The notes: a model not told the origin generated them from the sequence alone. A stretch of 64,000 bases of DNA from Strigops habroptila (GCF_004027225.2 NC_044278.2:4216001-4280000); one strand, 5' to 3'; counted from the first letter of the stretch, positions 27,846 to 42,007 are shown. Program-made: numbers and translations.

Positions 27846-30773
27846 AGAGTACAAGAAATGTTCTAAAAATCAGTAGTCACTAAGTCATGTTGTGTCTCCG
27901 TCCACAACACCCCACACACACCAAAAGATGCTGGATGCTGCTTAGGAACCTGAAACTTTTGGAGGGGTATGGAACACACAAGCATAGATGGTAAATCTTC
28001 TGCTTTTTCCCTTGGATATACTCCTTCCATGTTCTGGAAAGATCGCTGGCTGCCTTTGGGATGACCTGCAAACTTGCTTTACTCTCCTGGATCTCTGCTG
28101 AGGGTTGTCAGTGAGAATGCCAGCACTACCTGCAATGGGGTTTTTTGTGATTTGGATACTTGCCTGTTAGGAAATTAATTGGAACAACTTGGTCTTTTAG
28201 GGATTAAACTGAGGGAGAAAACCAATTTGTGTTTCAATCAATGCTTAATTCATATTCTTGCATTGTACAAGAATTAATTTTCTGAAGTCCAGATTCTGAA
28301 TTCACTGAGAATAAGTTATGGATTTCAATGGCAGTTTTGTGAGAGCAAAGGCTGTATTTCTGCATATCACAAGGAGGCAAATGTGAGTGCAGAGTAATGT
28401 ACAATTTAATAGAAAGCTACTTCTAGGTTTCCATTACTGTTTTCTTGGAGAAAAACCAGTTTGTCTGAGACTTGATTGACCTGAAGTCTGAGGGTCTACA
28501 AGACATGCTTTAAGGGCAACTCTATGTCTTGTACTTTATGCTTGGTTTGTTGTTTGGGATTTTTTTAATCAGACTAGATTACCTTCTGGAAAACAACTGT
28601 TTGTGCAGTTTTGCCATGACGTTTGCTTTTAACTAAGAAAAGCTTAAGCAGAAGTTTGAATATTCTCTTGGCTTTATTTGTCCCCGTTTTTGCCTTTTTT
28701 CCTTTGCTTCTCTGTGTGAGAATGTACGTTTGGAGCAGGGGTTTATTTAGCAAGTGTTTCACACATCACCTTTTGTTGTTTTATGAGCTACCAGCAGTCC
28801 ATGAACTATGGGCTGAAAAACAATTTAATGTGCTGGGCTGGAGCCCTCTCCCTGTTTTACCATGCACAGCAGCAGGCCGAAATTTGGGCCTGATATTCAA
28901 AACTGGAAAGAAATAGAGAGAGAGATTTGGCTGACCATATCTGTTAGTGTGCCATGAGTCCTCATTTCTTGGCTAGGGGGTAATGGCCAGCTCATTCCCT
29001 GCATAGCTAAAGGATTTTCTGCAGCAGCTGAAGTGCCTGTTGGAAGATACATGCACTGTTCTGTATGTCCTCATGGCCATTTCCTTATGTCTTAAGCAGC
29101 CTTTGATCTGCAAGCACTGAGTGTTGATTTATAATCAAGTCCCCAGTTCACAGTCCAGGTTACTTATTTATTAAGAGCATTCATTTTCTTTCTCTCTTTA
29201 AAGCATTCTAGGTACTGGTGCAGCTCTCTGAAATTTTCATTATTTTCTTCATGAGCTGGTCATCTTGCTAAATCACTAAGATTCAGAAAATGTTCTTAGG
29301 GTTTATGATACCCAGAGTCCCTGGTATTGCTACTGCAATATGCATCTTTATTGTACTGTTTTTCAACTATAAGCACATCAGTGAATTTCCAGGAGACTCA
29401 TTTCTGTCAAAGATCTATTTTCAGTGCTCAAAAGGGATGATGGTTTCTTATTGTGGAGTTTGAAAATCAGGCAGGAAGGAGATCGCAGTGTTAACGAAAG
29501 CAAAAGCAAAACAAATCCCTTAGGGAAAGGGGTGGGGAAAATAGCCAAGGTTCAGGAGCTTTCAAGTCTAGGGAAATCCTCAACAGGGGAAACCTGAGGA
29601 TCACAATGGTAAAAGTGGGACAGATGGTCTTCCTTGTAAAAACCCTGGGAAGCTGTGAATTTCCTAGTATCTGTGCTCTAGTGATTATCTTCTTCTGTGT
29701 CTAGCAGTATGTAACGCTTCCCAGCTCCGTAACTGGAAATCACCATCCATCTTAGGCGCAGTAGCCCTCCAGTAGAAAGAAAACCACCCAGTCTTGCTTA
29801 GTAAAACCAGCTCTTTCAGCTAGTCATGTCCTTTAAAATCTGAGTGGCTGTTATAACTCAACTTATATTTCCAAAGTTGTCTTTTTATGGAGGGGAGAAC
29901 TTAGGGGTGTCAGAGAACTCAGAACTGTATTTCTAGGATCTCCAGAAATAAAGGGAACCACTGCAGGTTTCATGGTTTGATGGTATCTCTTTAAAATAAC
30001 TTTGTCATTCTCCCCAAATGATTAGTCACCTTCCTCGTTTGATATGAAACATCTTTTTTCCTGACAATGTACTTCTAAAACATAATAGTGGAGATTTAGA
30101 TTTCTGGGTTCCAGCCACTGTGATTAGAATCAAGCAGTAAAATTGCTGCTTATTACTTTGATACTGTGCTTTGTGTATTGTATTATACCAGTGTTAGATC
30201 TGTGCTCAGATACCCTTGCCACTATCACCCACTTCACCACGGACATCTAAACAGACATCTATCAAAAGCTGGAAAACACGTCTGTTAACAGTACAGACGT
30301 TTCCATTTATTCGTCAAGTCCTGCTGTATTTCTTACCATGAAATTTATGATTGACCAAAACAGCTTTTTCGCACGTGAAAGATAGCAGGACACTTGCAAT
30401 TTAACCTGGTAAGCAACTATGTGTGATGGAAGCAATTGAAAGAAGGGCTATGTGATCAGATCATGGTTCAAAACTGATGTGAGAATTCCTTTAAAGAGAA
30501 GGTCAGAAAGGAAATCTTTTTATTTTTTCCCCTCAAATTAGCACACACAAAACTTTGTTCCTTTTCAGTGCAGGAGGTTGACAGAGGGGAAAAATGGAGC
30601 TGTGGAGAGCTTAGTCCAGTAACAGAATCAGGAACAGTATCTAGTTGTCTTGAGCATTAGTACTGACCCTTAAATGAAGACATCGGTTCAGCATGAATTT
30701 AGCAATGTGACACTGCAGCTGTTGAAGTTTGGTTTGAATGCACACACAAGCCCTCTTATGTGGCAGCTGGGTT

Positions 30774-30778
30774 GGTGG
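30774..30778. repeat. Target-site duplication of the solo LTR, left copy
   Basis: GGTGG immediately before the TG of the LTR. The identical right copy is at 31360-31364. Confidence 0.8.
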
Positions 30779-31359
30779 TGTGCTGGTTTTGGCTGGGGTA
30801 GAGTTAATTTTCTTCATAGTAGTTGGTGTGGGGCTATGTTTTGGATTTATGCTGAAAGCAGTGTTGATCACACTGGGATGTTTTTGTTACTGCTGAGCAG
30901 AGCTTACACAGAGCCAAGGCCTTTTCTGCTTCTCACCCTACCCCACTAGCAAGTAAGCTGGGGTGCACAAGAAATTGGAAGGGGACACAGCTGGGACAGC
31001 TGACCCCCACTGGCCGAAGGGATATTCCAGACCATAGGACATCATGCTCAGCATATAAAGCTGGGGAAAAAGGAACACAGGGACACGTTTGGAGTGATGA
31101 TGTTTATCTTCCCAAGTAACAGTTACGTGTGATGTAGCCCTGCTTTCCTGGGGATGGCTGAACCCCTGCCTATGATAAACGGTGAATGAATTCCCTGTTT
31201 AGCTTTGCTTGTGTGTGTGGCTTTGCTTAACCTATTAAACTGTCTCAACCCACGAGTTTTCTCACTTTCACTCTTCTAGTTCTCTCCCCATCCTGATGCA
31301 GGGGGAGTGAGAGAGCCGCTGCACAGTGCTTAGTTGCCAGCTGGGGTTAAAATATGATA
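30779..31359 (+). mobile_element. Solo LTR of an ERVL-type avian endogenous retrovirus
   Basis: A 581-bp solo LTR. It begins TGTGCTGGTTTTGGCTGGGG and ends CAGCTGGGGTTAAAATATGA-TA, the ends of an LTR family abundant in neoavian birds. The terminal CA has decayed to TA. It is flanked by the perfect 5-bp duplication GGTGG (30774-30778 and 31360-31364), the usual length for class III (ERVL) insertions. A TATA box (TATAAA, 31054) and a polyadenylation signal (ATTAAA, 31234) remain. No internal retroviral coding sequence is adjacent, so this is what remains after LTR-LTR recombination. Confidence 0.88.
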
Positions 31360-31364
31360 GGTGG
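31360..31364. repeat. Target-site duplication of the solo LTR, right copy
   Basis: GGTGG immediately after the LTR end, identical to 30774-30778. Confidence 0.8.
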
Positions 31365-34300
31365 CTTTTTTCTACAAGTTGCTTGCGCAGTCCATAATGC
31401 TATAGTGATATAATGATCACTATAGTGACATAGTGCCCTCTTTTTGGCCATAGTTAAGTTTTATTCAGTATTTAAAGTTCTCCTTCTGCCATGGGTCTGC
31501 AAAACAATCGGTGCTGACCAGTGCTCGTGCATGTTTGTAACAGCTGTCTTGCCACATAAAAAGAAAGTGAAAAATTATACACCATGCAAAGTACCACCTT
31601 TTCCTGTCCTTGTATCTTTGATATGAGGTGTCTTTTACATGGTTCACTGACGCTTCAATTACTCGGCTAGTTCTAAAGCATTTGATTCCTCATGCACTCT
31701 CCTCGTAAAATGAGTATTCACAGATGCAGCATATGAAATGACAGTGCGTGTAGAAATCTGGTGGGGACCCAAAACCGTATCTGCCAACAGCTGTTTGGGA
31801 AATCTTGCTGCTTATGGCTGCAAAGTCCTGCCTAAAAGTTAAATATGTTTAACTCCCTAACAGAAACCTTTTATTGACCTCTCCCCCCTACCTTTCTAGG
31901 TAGAAAATGTGAAAGAAACTACCAGGTAACAGCTTTCATTCACTAACTGAACCTAAAGGAGAAGCTAGAGCTATCAAAAATTCGGCTAAGTTAGCTGCAC
32001 TGGGGATGAACTTACAGACACATACTGCTTAGGAGGAAGGCATCAGCTGCATGTTCAAATTGTTCTTGGGACTTCTATCTTGAAGTGATAATTCTAGCAC
32101 AAGCGACAAGATTTTCAGTAACAATACCTGTGAATACCTGCATAAGAGCTGGGACTGACTTGCATCAAATGTTTGCAGTGTGCTTAGCTCATCTTCAAAT
32201 GTTTTTGGATGCTACTGTGGTTAGACTCAGTACTGTACTGAAAACTGGATGGACAAAGAGTTGTAATTGTGGTGCGATTAACTGAGATGGATTAAACTAT
32301 TCTCACAGGTTTATCGGCTTATTCTGAATGAGATAGTAATTAGGTAAACTTCTCAGTGAGCAATATGCTCTTCTGAGGGCAATTAAGGTTTAGTTCTGCA
32401 AGATACCAAAGAAATATAGCTTTGAGACCACTGATGATGTTAAACACTTTGGAGGATTGAACTCTTTGTGTTCAGAGCATCATCAAAGGCTTAGAGTTTA
32501 GCTTGTAAGAAAAATCAGTTTATCCTGTTGTTCTTTCACTAATTTTACTGTAGATATATACATGATACATCCACCAAAGGATTAAATTAAATACCTAGAG
32601 ACTAATTCTCTCAGCTTTACTGAGGTAGTCAACCTGATTTATTGTTATTGGCTTATACAGGTAGCAGTTCTCACCAGAGTTAACTTATTCTCTCAACAGG
32701 TGGTCACATAATTAAACTGGATTTTATTGTAATTAGGTACTCCATATAAAGCATCATTTGCCAGGAATCATTCATATTTTAAACCAGCAGTAAAGAGCAG
32801 TATGAGAGCAGTAAAGAGTATTTTGGGGGTGACAGAGAGAAAAGCATGGTGGAGACCATCTGACCTCTGCACACGAGAGGTCGTGGTGCTTTGACAGTCT
32901 GTCACACTGAAGTCTCAATGTTGGTTCCATCGACACCTCAGCCTTGTTTTCTTTCTGCTGAGATGGTGCTTCCATTGCACAGATAAAATCACGTTGCACT
33001 TGAAATTCATGTTATCCCTTCAAAAGTTACAGTGATGAGTGACGATGTGCATTTATGGTACCTTTGACAGAGGGTGGTAAAGAAAGGATCAGTGCCTATT
33101 CTGTGATGCACTGTGTATTTGTATAAATAATCTCTTAGTGCATGATAAAGATTTTATGCAAAAGTTCTCAAGACAAGTCAGGTAATTTGGGGAAAGGAGA
33201 GAAATCTCCACCTACGATAATTGCCTCTGACTGAACGAAATTATGGAAAACAGGCCTGGGCCACTTTAGGTGTGTTGTAGCCTGAGACAGTTGACGAACA
33301 GGACACTGGTACACCTTGAGTAGCTTCCTGAAATGCTGTTCATGTCCCAAAAAATAGAGTTAGCTTCACACTTTATTGCTTTAAAAATACGGATAGTGTT
33401 TTCACATGCCTCTTTCCAGCACTGCACATCTTAAAATCTTATCTGAAGATGCCTGTTTGTCTGGGGAGATGGAGAAACCTTTCATAGGCATGCGGCTGGG
33501 TTACTTCTGAGCTGATGATGCTAATGGTGCAGAGAAGTGTTAATGGCTCTTCAGAACTCCAGGGGAATGGAAGATTTCAATGAGAAAATGTGTATATAGG
33601 CCTATTATGTCTGATCTGCTTTATGCCGATGGAGAGAAACAGGCACTTCTTGTTGTAATTCATCTCATTTGGGAAAAAAACATAGTCTAAAATGGGTCAG
33701 ATAATTGGGCCCTGAAGTACTTATTTCTTACTGTTGATTATGAAGAGAGCCTAAGGTGACAGGCTCAGCTGCTGTATATTTCTAAAGTTAAGTGAAATAA
33801 ATCAGCCTTGGAAATAAATGGAAAAATAATCCCACTTTGGCCACAACCACAATTTTATTCCTGTTTGCGACTCTTTGGACTTCAGCTACTAGGCTGTTTT
33901 GTGTACTTCCCTCCACCCCGAAGTATCCACCAAACACTAGTCAGAGGATTAAAACCAAGCAAGCTCCAACTTGATTTGAAGGTGTTGGTTTTACCTCTGT
34001 GGTCACTGGGTGTTAGCATAACTCTTGCTTGTCCTGGAGGCTGGGGTCCAGGAAGCATCAAATAGTCCTGGCCACCACCAAAACAGTGTGTGCTCCAGGA
34101 TGGATCCGTGGCCGTCATTTGGGACTCCAGGACCTGAATGAACAATCCTGTGGGTTGCCAGGTCTCTAATGGGCTGAGCTCACACTTCACCTTCTCCCCT
34201 GCTGAGCTCTGTACACAGCTGCTTTCATTTTGTAGCCAAACCTGGAAAAATACATATCACTGGGAGGGAGCTTCTGATGTGCAAACAGATGTATACACAA

Positions 34301-34810
34301 CGTGCACACACATGCAGCACAACTTCTGACAGCAGAAGCCCTGTCTTGCTGAGAAACCAGGGTAGTTCCTTGCTAGCTCTTGTTATATTTTGTTTTCCTA
34401 TAGGAGGAAAACAGGAAAATAAAAAACAAAAGTGGTAGTGCAGTAAATGTGACCATGTGGGATGCAACGCCGTAGTGCTGTGCCTGCTTTCTGAAGGGGA
34501 CCCTGTGAAGAAACGCAGTGTACCCCTGGAGCGTTTCGCACTGTTTTGCTGGCTGGTTGTTTGGGGTTGCCACCTGCTGGTAAAAATACTGCATAGCTGC
34601 TCTTCCATCTTCCTGGAAGGAGACTCTCGTACCAATGAGCTGCAGAACTACATGAGTACTTTTTTCTGACTAAATTGTTTTCATGTGGGTTTTTTTTTTT
34701 TTTAAATTGGAAATTTGTTTTGAGTACAGCTATAGTTATTTTTCTCAAATTTAATTTACGTGTTTTTACTCCTCTCTGGTTTTTGCAGATCATGCAAATA
34801 GCCAAATATT
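31365..34810. other. Intergenic DNA
   Basis: No gene recognised. It includes a perfect 10-bp inverted repeat at 31400-31425 just past the LTR. Overlapping frames of 135-136 codons on the minus strand at 34.2-34.8 kb are mutually exclusive and have no recognisable homologue. Confidence 0.65.
31400..31425. repeat. Perfect 10-bp inverted repeat
   Basis: CTATAGTGAT, a 6-base spacer, then ATCACTATAG. It lies 36 bases past the solo LTR's right target-site duplication. Confidence 0.8.
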
Positions 34811-34926
34811 CATAGAATCGTAGAATACTAGGTTAGAAGGCACCTCAAGGATCATCAGGTCCAACCTTTCTAGGCAAAGAATGACCTACACTAGATGTTC
34901 CAGCACTCAGTCCAGCCAAAGAACAA
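34811..34926 (-). mobile_element. CR1 LINE 3' end, antisense
   Basis: Starts with the reverse complement of the CR1 terminal repeat (catagaatcgtagaatac), followed by 'aaggcacctcaaggatcatc' and 'aggtccaacctttctaggca'. A short 5'-truncated copy of about 115 bp, less diverged than the copy at 16.7 kb. Confidence 0.85.
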
Positions 34927-34932
34927 CGAGCA

Positions 34933-34953
34933 ATGCTTATTTCTAATAAGCAT
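34933..34953. repeat. Perfect 9-bp inverted repeat
   Basis: ATGCTTATT, TCT, AATAAGCAT, directly past a CR1 fragment. The motif GAGCAATGCTTA-like recurs about 40 bases on (34969-34980). Confidence 0.7.
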
Positions 34954-36298
34954 TTATTTGTATTCAAAGAGCAATGCTTAAATTGTGTAAATTTCCAGGG
35001 CCCATTTCTCATTTATTGCATTTTTCTAACCACTGTAACAGTCAGATTTTCAAAGGGACCTAAAGGACCTGAATGTAGCAATCCCATTAAAACTTCAGGG
35101 TTTTAAATTGCCTGTAGCAGCTTCGGAGAGCTCATCTGAAATGCATTTCAAAAGCTGAATTGTGACCACCTAACAGCCCATGTTGTTTCTGTCTCAAGCT
35201 CAAACACACAACTTGTGGTGACTTGCAAGTCATCATATTAATAGCGCTACCACTGCCCATGCACATGTTCCTTTTCCATTGTTTCCCTTTGCATACCCAA
35301 CTTCTGCTAGCTCAAAGAGCTTATGCACCACATGGCATTAAAAGCTTGTACCTCTGCTGTTCACATTCAGACGTGTGTATCAAACAGGCCCAGGGGAGGG
35401 GTGTGAGGAAATACTCTTTGCTCAAAAAGGTGTAAAGACCCCATAGGAAGTGCTGCTTGTGTGTGCTATAGCTCTGTGCTGACCACTGCCAATCAACATG
35501 GACCTGCTGGTTGGAGAAGGTCAGATTTGACAAACAGGCCACTGTGAGCCCTGGGCTCACAGGAGACAGTGGTGGCAATGGAGTTTGGTGACCCTTTGCT
35601 AGCCCTCAGCAAAAGGCTTGTGCATGGGAGAGAGTGCCTTGAGGATAGTATTGCTAAGTGATTACTCATAAGCCCCGGCTTAGTGTTGCCAGCTCTTTTC
35701 AGGAGCTAATCTCATTGTCTTCTGCATAACATGTACTTTTGCACAGTACAATAATTATCAGATATCTCCTGGCAATTAATAATTTAAATCCCTGTAGAGT
35801 GTGTGCTATTTGCTGCTTGAGCAGGTATTTGATGACTCGTGATGTGAGAGCTGGATATGGACCAGGTCTAAGACCTCCTGTGGCAACTGCAGGGAAGGGG
35901 AGACATTTCAGACCCTTGTGACAACCTGCAGGTCAGATGCTTGAAGAGAACTTGCCATAGCAGGGAGGTTTTATCGAAGGCCACAAAGCCTGTGCTGTCT
36001 GGTCCTGCTCTATGCCGTTGCACACACCTGTCATTTGTCCTCATCAGGCACAAAATTGATTTTGAGGTGGATTCAGCTGGATCTGTGTTTATGGGCTCAT
36101 GGGGTGGTTCTTCAAGGGGACCTGCTTTCCCTCTGCTCTATGTGGGTATAGGGACAGGGTGCACATGGGATTCCCTCTGCTCTTTTTTTTTAGCCCTCCC
36201 TCCATTTTGAGAAAAGGTTGCTTTCCACTTCTCTCTCTACCTCCCCTGTTGAGGTATGTAGACACTGGAGGTGGGGAAAGTCACTTCTTGGCCTTCAG

Positions 36299-36315
36299 CT
36301 TTCTTTCTTTCTTTC
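36299..36315. repeat. CTTT microsatellite
   Basis: Four CTTT units plus C. Confidence 0.75.
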
Positions 36316-39300
36316 AAGGTATTACAATAAATGTCTAATCCCTTCCCTTATGAAAAATGTGTTGTTACAGCTAGGGTTGCCTGTTGTTAAAGCTGCCCAG
36401 CCCTTTGCCTGATTGTATGTTGTTAGTAGTTATTTATAGCTGTCAGGCTCTGAAAAATCAGGATGAAATTTTTCATGCTTAGTGGGAGTCTTAGATGAAT
36501 TTTTATGGACAGTTTCACCAATTTCACTTTTTATGAGAAACGCAGGAGGAATTAATTTGGTCATGTTTCAAATAACACCAAACCAAACAAAAATCCCTCT
36601 CTTTGTATTGGTATTTATTTCATGCTTAAAATTTGTAGTATGGAGAGATGTCTTTAAACATCCTTTTGAAAACCGGCCTGTGCTCCATCAATGGAATAGC
36701 ATTGAAAAACTGTAACTTGATCCGAAACAGCAAAAAGATTTCTTCAGGTTAAAACAATGCAATAATGAACATTTATAAATCTTTCCTTTTAAAGCAGGTA
36801 ATGGGCAGTGACGACGAGCCAGAGGTATGGGGATAAATATGAAAAAGGGACAGACAAGAGAAGGCAGAATAAAAAGGGGGCAAACACAAAGAATCAGCAG
36901 TGAAGACTCTCTATGTTTGTGCCACTAAAGCCTTCTCCAGGACACGTTTATTTTGAGGAAGGGGAGGCAAATCTCTCTCCTTTACTGAAAGCAGATGAGG
37001 TGCTTTTGCAAGCAGTCTAAATAGCTACTACCGAAAGCCTAAACCTTTCAAAGATTATACCTTGGTGCCCCCTAAGAACTACAGCTCACCGACAAAATAC
37101 ACACATCCTCAGACTTCAGTCCTGGGCCTCTAAGCTCCGAATATAAGTGGCCCAATTTTAAAGGCTACAGTGCAGTGAACAAGACCACTGAGATCAGAAA
37201 GGGGATGCTCTCAGCAGCTCGCTTGTGGCTCTGGGGCTGCCCTTGGAGTGTATTGGAACAACTACCAATTTCTCAGCTTTCAGAATAAATCAGCTGCTCT
37301 GGACGCAGGCATTATGTACGTTCATGGATCAACAGGTAGAAGAGGCACACATGTTTTGTTTTTCTTAAATAACAATTCACTTGAATTTAAAATCAAAGCT
37401 TTTCAGCCTAATACCAGAAAACAAACAGAGACCATACTTATTTAGGATGGCAAAGCCCACCATGGTGAGCAACACTGCACAAGAGCAGCAGTGGCATGGT
37501 TTAGTCTTACTAGTGACATGTAACTCCATGCATGACATTGATGTCAGTGGGGAGGTCTGAATCAGGAGCTGCCCCTGGTAAAGCAGATGAACTTGAGCTG
37601 TGTTAATAAGCCTCCTCACTTGTGCCAGTAGTTTGTAGCTCTACTTTCAGAGAAGTCTATCTGCATATTATGAGAGACAGGTATTCAGACAGAGTAGCTT
37701 AAGTATGTGTGATGTTGGGAAAGAAGAGGCATGGGACACTCGCTAAAATCAAGAGATCAAGAGTTGGGTGATCTGAGTTTCCGTTTCTGACAACTATTCA
37801 CTATTTTGTGAATCCTGACCTAAATCCTGTAGTGAAGCTTGCAACAACTCTTGGGTATCAGTTCCTCAAATTGTGGGGTCAGTAGGTGCTGGCACAGCAT
37901 GAAGAATTTGTTGCTGTCTGAAATATTAAACTGACATAAAATTCAATCAGAAGAGCATGAGACTGACCTATAATTAAGTTTTATGATATCTGAGGGGGTT
38001 TAAGCACTGAAACCTTGCTGAATTACTTGATCCCTTGTTGTTCTAAAACGAAAAAAGTGAAGGTGCAAATGTACACCTGAAATCTGTGCTCCATTTTTTT
38101 GCTATAGAAAAACTAGATGTAGCCAACATAGAATTGAACATTGGATTGACTATGAGGCGTCAATTTATCCACTGTGCTTTAGTTTGAATATAGATATAAA
38201 ATGCCTGCTGAAACAAAGAAACTTTACTTTTGACCTCTGATGTGCCAAAAATTCAAGCCAATGCTATAGGTAGAGATTAAAGTGCGTGTGTATGCATGTG
38301 CGCATGATCTCACAACTTTTCATAATTGGTGTCTTTATAACATCGATTAACTTTTATGCTAATTTTTCTACAGAAAAGATTCAGTGTGTTGCAAAACCTG
38401 GCATTCAAGACAAACCAAATGCTGCCAGCTGCTTCTTTTTATCAAAGATGAATCTCAAGACAGTTTCATTGCTCCTTTATTTTTCAGTTACTAAGAAGAA
38501 AAAAATCAAGCAATTCCTTTTTATTAATGTTCCAGTTTACTTCATTTGACTGTAATTCCAAAGTTGTATTTGATACAAAGCTTTATCTGTTACATGTGGC
38601 TACATGTCCGTACTCTAGAGAGAGGCAACCTTGCTACTGCAGTATCTGAGCATCTGGCCGACTGGTGGTGTTAATGGTGACCATATTTGTAACCAGCCCA
38701 TTAAAGAAAAAAACCCAGCAAAATAATCTCGCAACAATTTAAGGTGTGGAAGAGTGGTTTTGAGGAGCTGAGGGAATTTAAATGTATATGTGCTTCATAC
38801 TGGAAAACTGAAAGTAGAAAGGTACTAAGTAAACTTGGTGAGATTTGTGATCATTCTATGTTGAACTAGTTGCTAAGGAAATTTGGTATGTTTACACAAA
38901 TAACCTTTACGCCTTGGTGAATTTCATTCAAAGATTATACTTAGATCACGTTGAACATCAATTCTTGATGATTTTTTAGAAGTATATTTTAAGGTATTGC
39001 ATTTAATGTATGCAATAGCTCTCCCTACCAAAGAACACAAAAGTATTGGCTCATATCCACATTCATGCAATGCTCTTGCATCACTTTTTACTTCCCAAAT
39101 GCCAGCTGGGAGAAGGTGGTTGTATTTAGAAATTCTCAATAAAAACGGACAAATACTCAGGAACGGGCATGATGCTTTTCAAAAAATTTGGCCTTTATTA
39201 AATTTTTTCCTCGCTATAGAAATTCAGGTTGTCAGCTGAGAAAAGTGGAACTAGCTGATATGTTTGAAGAGACCCATAGTCCAGCTTTCACACAATTCCC

Positions 39301-42007
39301 TTTCTTCCAATTAAGGAAAGGGAGGGTAATTCTTTCCTTGTTTAAATACAGATTGAAACGTTAACTTTCCAAAAGTGACCTGTGCAGAGGGTGGTGTTTG
39401 GGCATGCATGAAGATTGGAAGGGAAGCTCTAAAATCCCCCAAACTAAGTTGGTAAAGGGTGGCAAACTTTCAAAATGGAAGTTTTTACCAGAATTTTCTC
39501 TCAAAAATGTAGTGAAAATCATTATTTCAAATATTATTCCAGATCTAATTTACATCAGTGTAAGAACGGTAAAAAAGCCTTGCATGACAGTCAGGTACAA
39601 ATGGATATTTATATTCTGTACCAGCTATTGTACTGCCCTCACATACCCTGATATTGCAATGTTCTCAGTACTTTTCCATCCTGTGCTTAATGACATGACC
39701 AAAATAGGTCAAAGCATTTTAGTTTATTACTCCTACTATGCAATTTTGCTAATATTTTGGTTTCCTCAGCTCTTCTCAAAAGGGCTAATGTTCACGAAAA
39801 CTATGAAATTATTAGTTCACAGTGTCCTTTCATGGAATTAAAAAATATCTTGATCTGGAAAGAAGCTGTATGGATATTAAACAGGTTCTTTGTTTCAGCT
39901 GTATTTGTGACATAAGCACACAATCAGCTCTATCTCTCTGTCCAAAGCAAAGCTGTGAGGAATGTGTATGTGTCCATATATAAACAAATACATATTGTAA
40001 ACTTTTAACATTTTTACCCATGGATTTCCTGTGCTTATGGAAAAATTCTGATCTTGCAGAAGTCACTTTCTGAGAGTTGCCAAGCCTGCAGTTTTGCATG
40101 CTGCCAAAACTACGATTAGAATAAAAGCCATATTTTTAACATATAGTTTAATGTAGGAACATGGAAAACCTAACTAGATTATTTGCATGTTTAAATCCAA
40201 CCTCACACTAAAATGGTGTCTTGCCTACCTTTTTTTTGGCAAATAGTTTTGTGTCAGCATGTCTCCTTTCTAACATCACTCTAGTATCTTTCACTACAAA
40301 GATAATACTTTTTCAAACAGACATCACCTAATGTGATATTTTACTGGTTTATATCATCCTTAACCATTCAGCAAATAGTGAAAATTAAATAAGTAATCTT
40401 TCCCAAAGAATGATTATTTAAAGCTAAGCTATTAATAAAATCCTCTGACAGGTGGAGGTACTTAGTAATATCAATTAGTTCTCTCTTTAGATATGAAGTA
40501 TTCATTTTATAAATTTATTTATTCTCTATGTAAAGTTTGTTGCCTCTTGAAAAATGGCTTGCTATTGGGAATACATCATGCTGTTCATTTAGAAGAATAT
40601 TCCGTAGATGATATGGACGTGCTTTCAACAGTTTGGGGAAAAAGGAACAAGTGGTTATGTTTTGCAAACATGAAGATGAGTCTGAGTGTTGGATTAAGAA
40701 AAAGATTAAGAGACGGCTTTGTGGAAATCTTCTGCTCAGGTACTGCATTTGCTATGTGGAGACAATAAGTTATGATAGGCATTACCAGCAACATATGTTT
40801 TTTTCTATAACGCCGTATTTCTTAGTTTGATTTTTCTGTTGATGCTTTTGTGAACTCAAAGGTAATTTGTTTCAGGCTAGTATAAAACAGTCACTGAGAG
40901 TGGTAGAATTTCATTGTAAGGACTTAATCCATCATTCAGATTGCTCAGCTGATGATCCGCATGAAAGCTGTAGAGCAGAATAAATAACAATAGCTGTGAA
41001 TCACATCAGCATGGGGATGTTAAAAAAATCAAATGTTGGGGTTTTTTTCCCAGGCATTTGGAACAGTCATCATGCTCTCAGTGTGTTGGAATAGAGACAA
41101 GTGATCTGATTTTGCATTCCTTACATTCTGTGTCAGGGTGCATGGTGCAAACAGGGAGGTTGGTTGCCTACGTGCTGTCTGGCAAGGAGCAGTCAGGTGG
41201 TTCACCAGCTTGTTTAAAAAGCTCCAACAAGACTAAAAAGAAAAAGCAGGTGTTTATTTGTATCTAATGAAGTCTCTCTCCTGTGGGAAGGTAGCTCTTC
41301 AGTCAGTGTGAGACAATCCAAAGGGAAATTCTGGAAGAAATCAACTTCTTGTTTCTAAAATTAATGTTAGAAAAACTCATTGGAATATGGTGGTATTACT
41401 ATGATCTTCTAGTAAATGCCAGCTGGCAGAGAAAACAGTGGCTTTCTCTTTTAGTTTTGTGATGGTATGTGCTGGGTTTTTTGTTACTTTCTTTTTATCA
41501 TTGAGGAAGTATACCTCCCAAATTAACATAAGCATTTAAACATAAAAAGGTTAGACTGTACCTAATCTCTGAACAACTGTTCTAAAACTGACTTTCGTTC
41601 AGACATGCGAGCTCTTTTTTAAATATATCATATATTTTTGCTCAACTTGTAGTTTTAAGTTTTACTGGACAACAGGAAAAATGCGGCATCCTCTAATGCA
41701 AGTGATTTTTCACCATGTGATTGAGTCAGCTGAGTAGTTGGAGGGAGCTTAGAAAAGGGAGTTGTTAGCCAGTTCTAAGTCAGGGGGGAAGCAGGGACTG
41801 AAAAGAGGAGAAAAAAACAAAGAGAAGTAACAAGGTGACAGAAAAGGGAAAAATTTCCTTATCTGTTGGTCAACCAAAGGGTGTTGGGAAGATGAACTCA
41901 ACTAAATTACATTTTGCAGCAGAACATATTTCACATAGATGCTTGACTTGAGGTTTTTCTTGTGGTTTATAACAGATTGTGTTATGTAAAGTTTAGTAAA
42001 ACTGCCA

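Larger units (their letters stand above)
16906..30773. other. Intergenic DNA
   Basis: No protein-coding or RNA gene recognised. Contents are A/C and T/G low-complexity tracts (18479-18513, 19730-19762, 22202-22257, 26173-26264), a CTTTT run at 27694-27720, short tandem or direct duplications (19317-19356, 20946-20988, 23318-23385), and the octamer-bearing block near 21.6 kb. The longest frame (18310-18729, minus strand, 139 codons) overlaps a T/G tract and has no recognisable family. Confidence 0.65.

Noticed and set aside
34225..34805. Overlapping minus-strand frames of 135-136 codons
   Set aside because: They overlap each other in different frames and cannot both be real; neither resembles a known protein.
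39398..39841. Longest open frame in the window, 147 codons, + strand
   Set aside because: With roughly one stop per 17-18 codons, one or two frames of this length are expected by chance in 64 kb. The product is unfamiliar, with no recognisable domain or initiation context.
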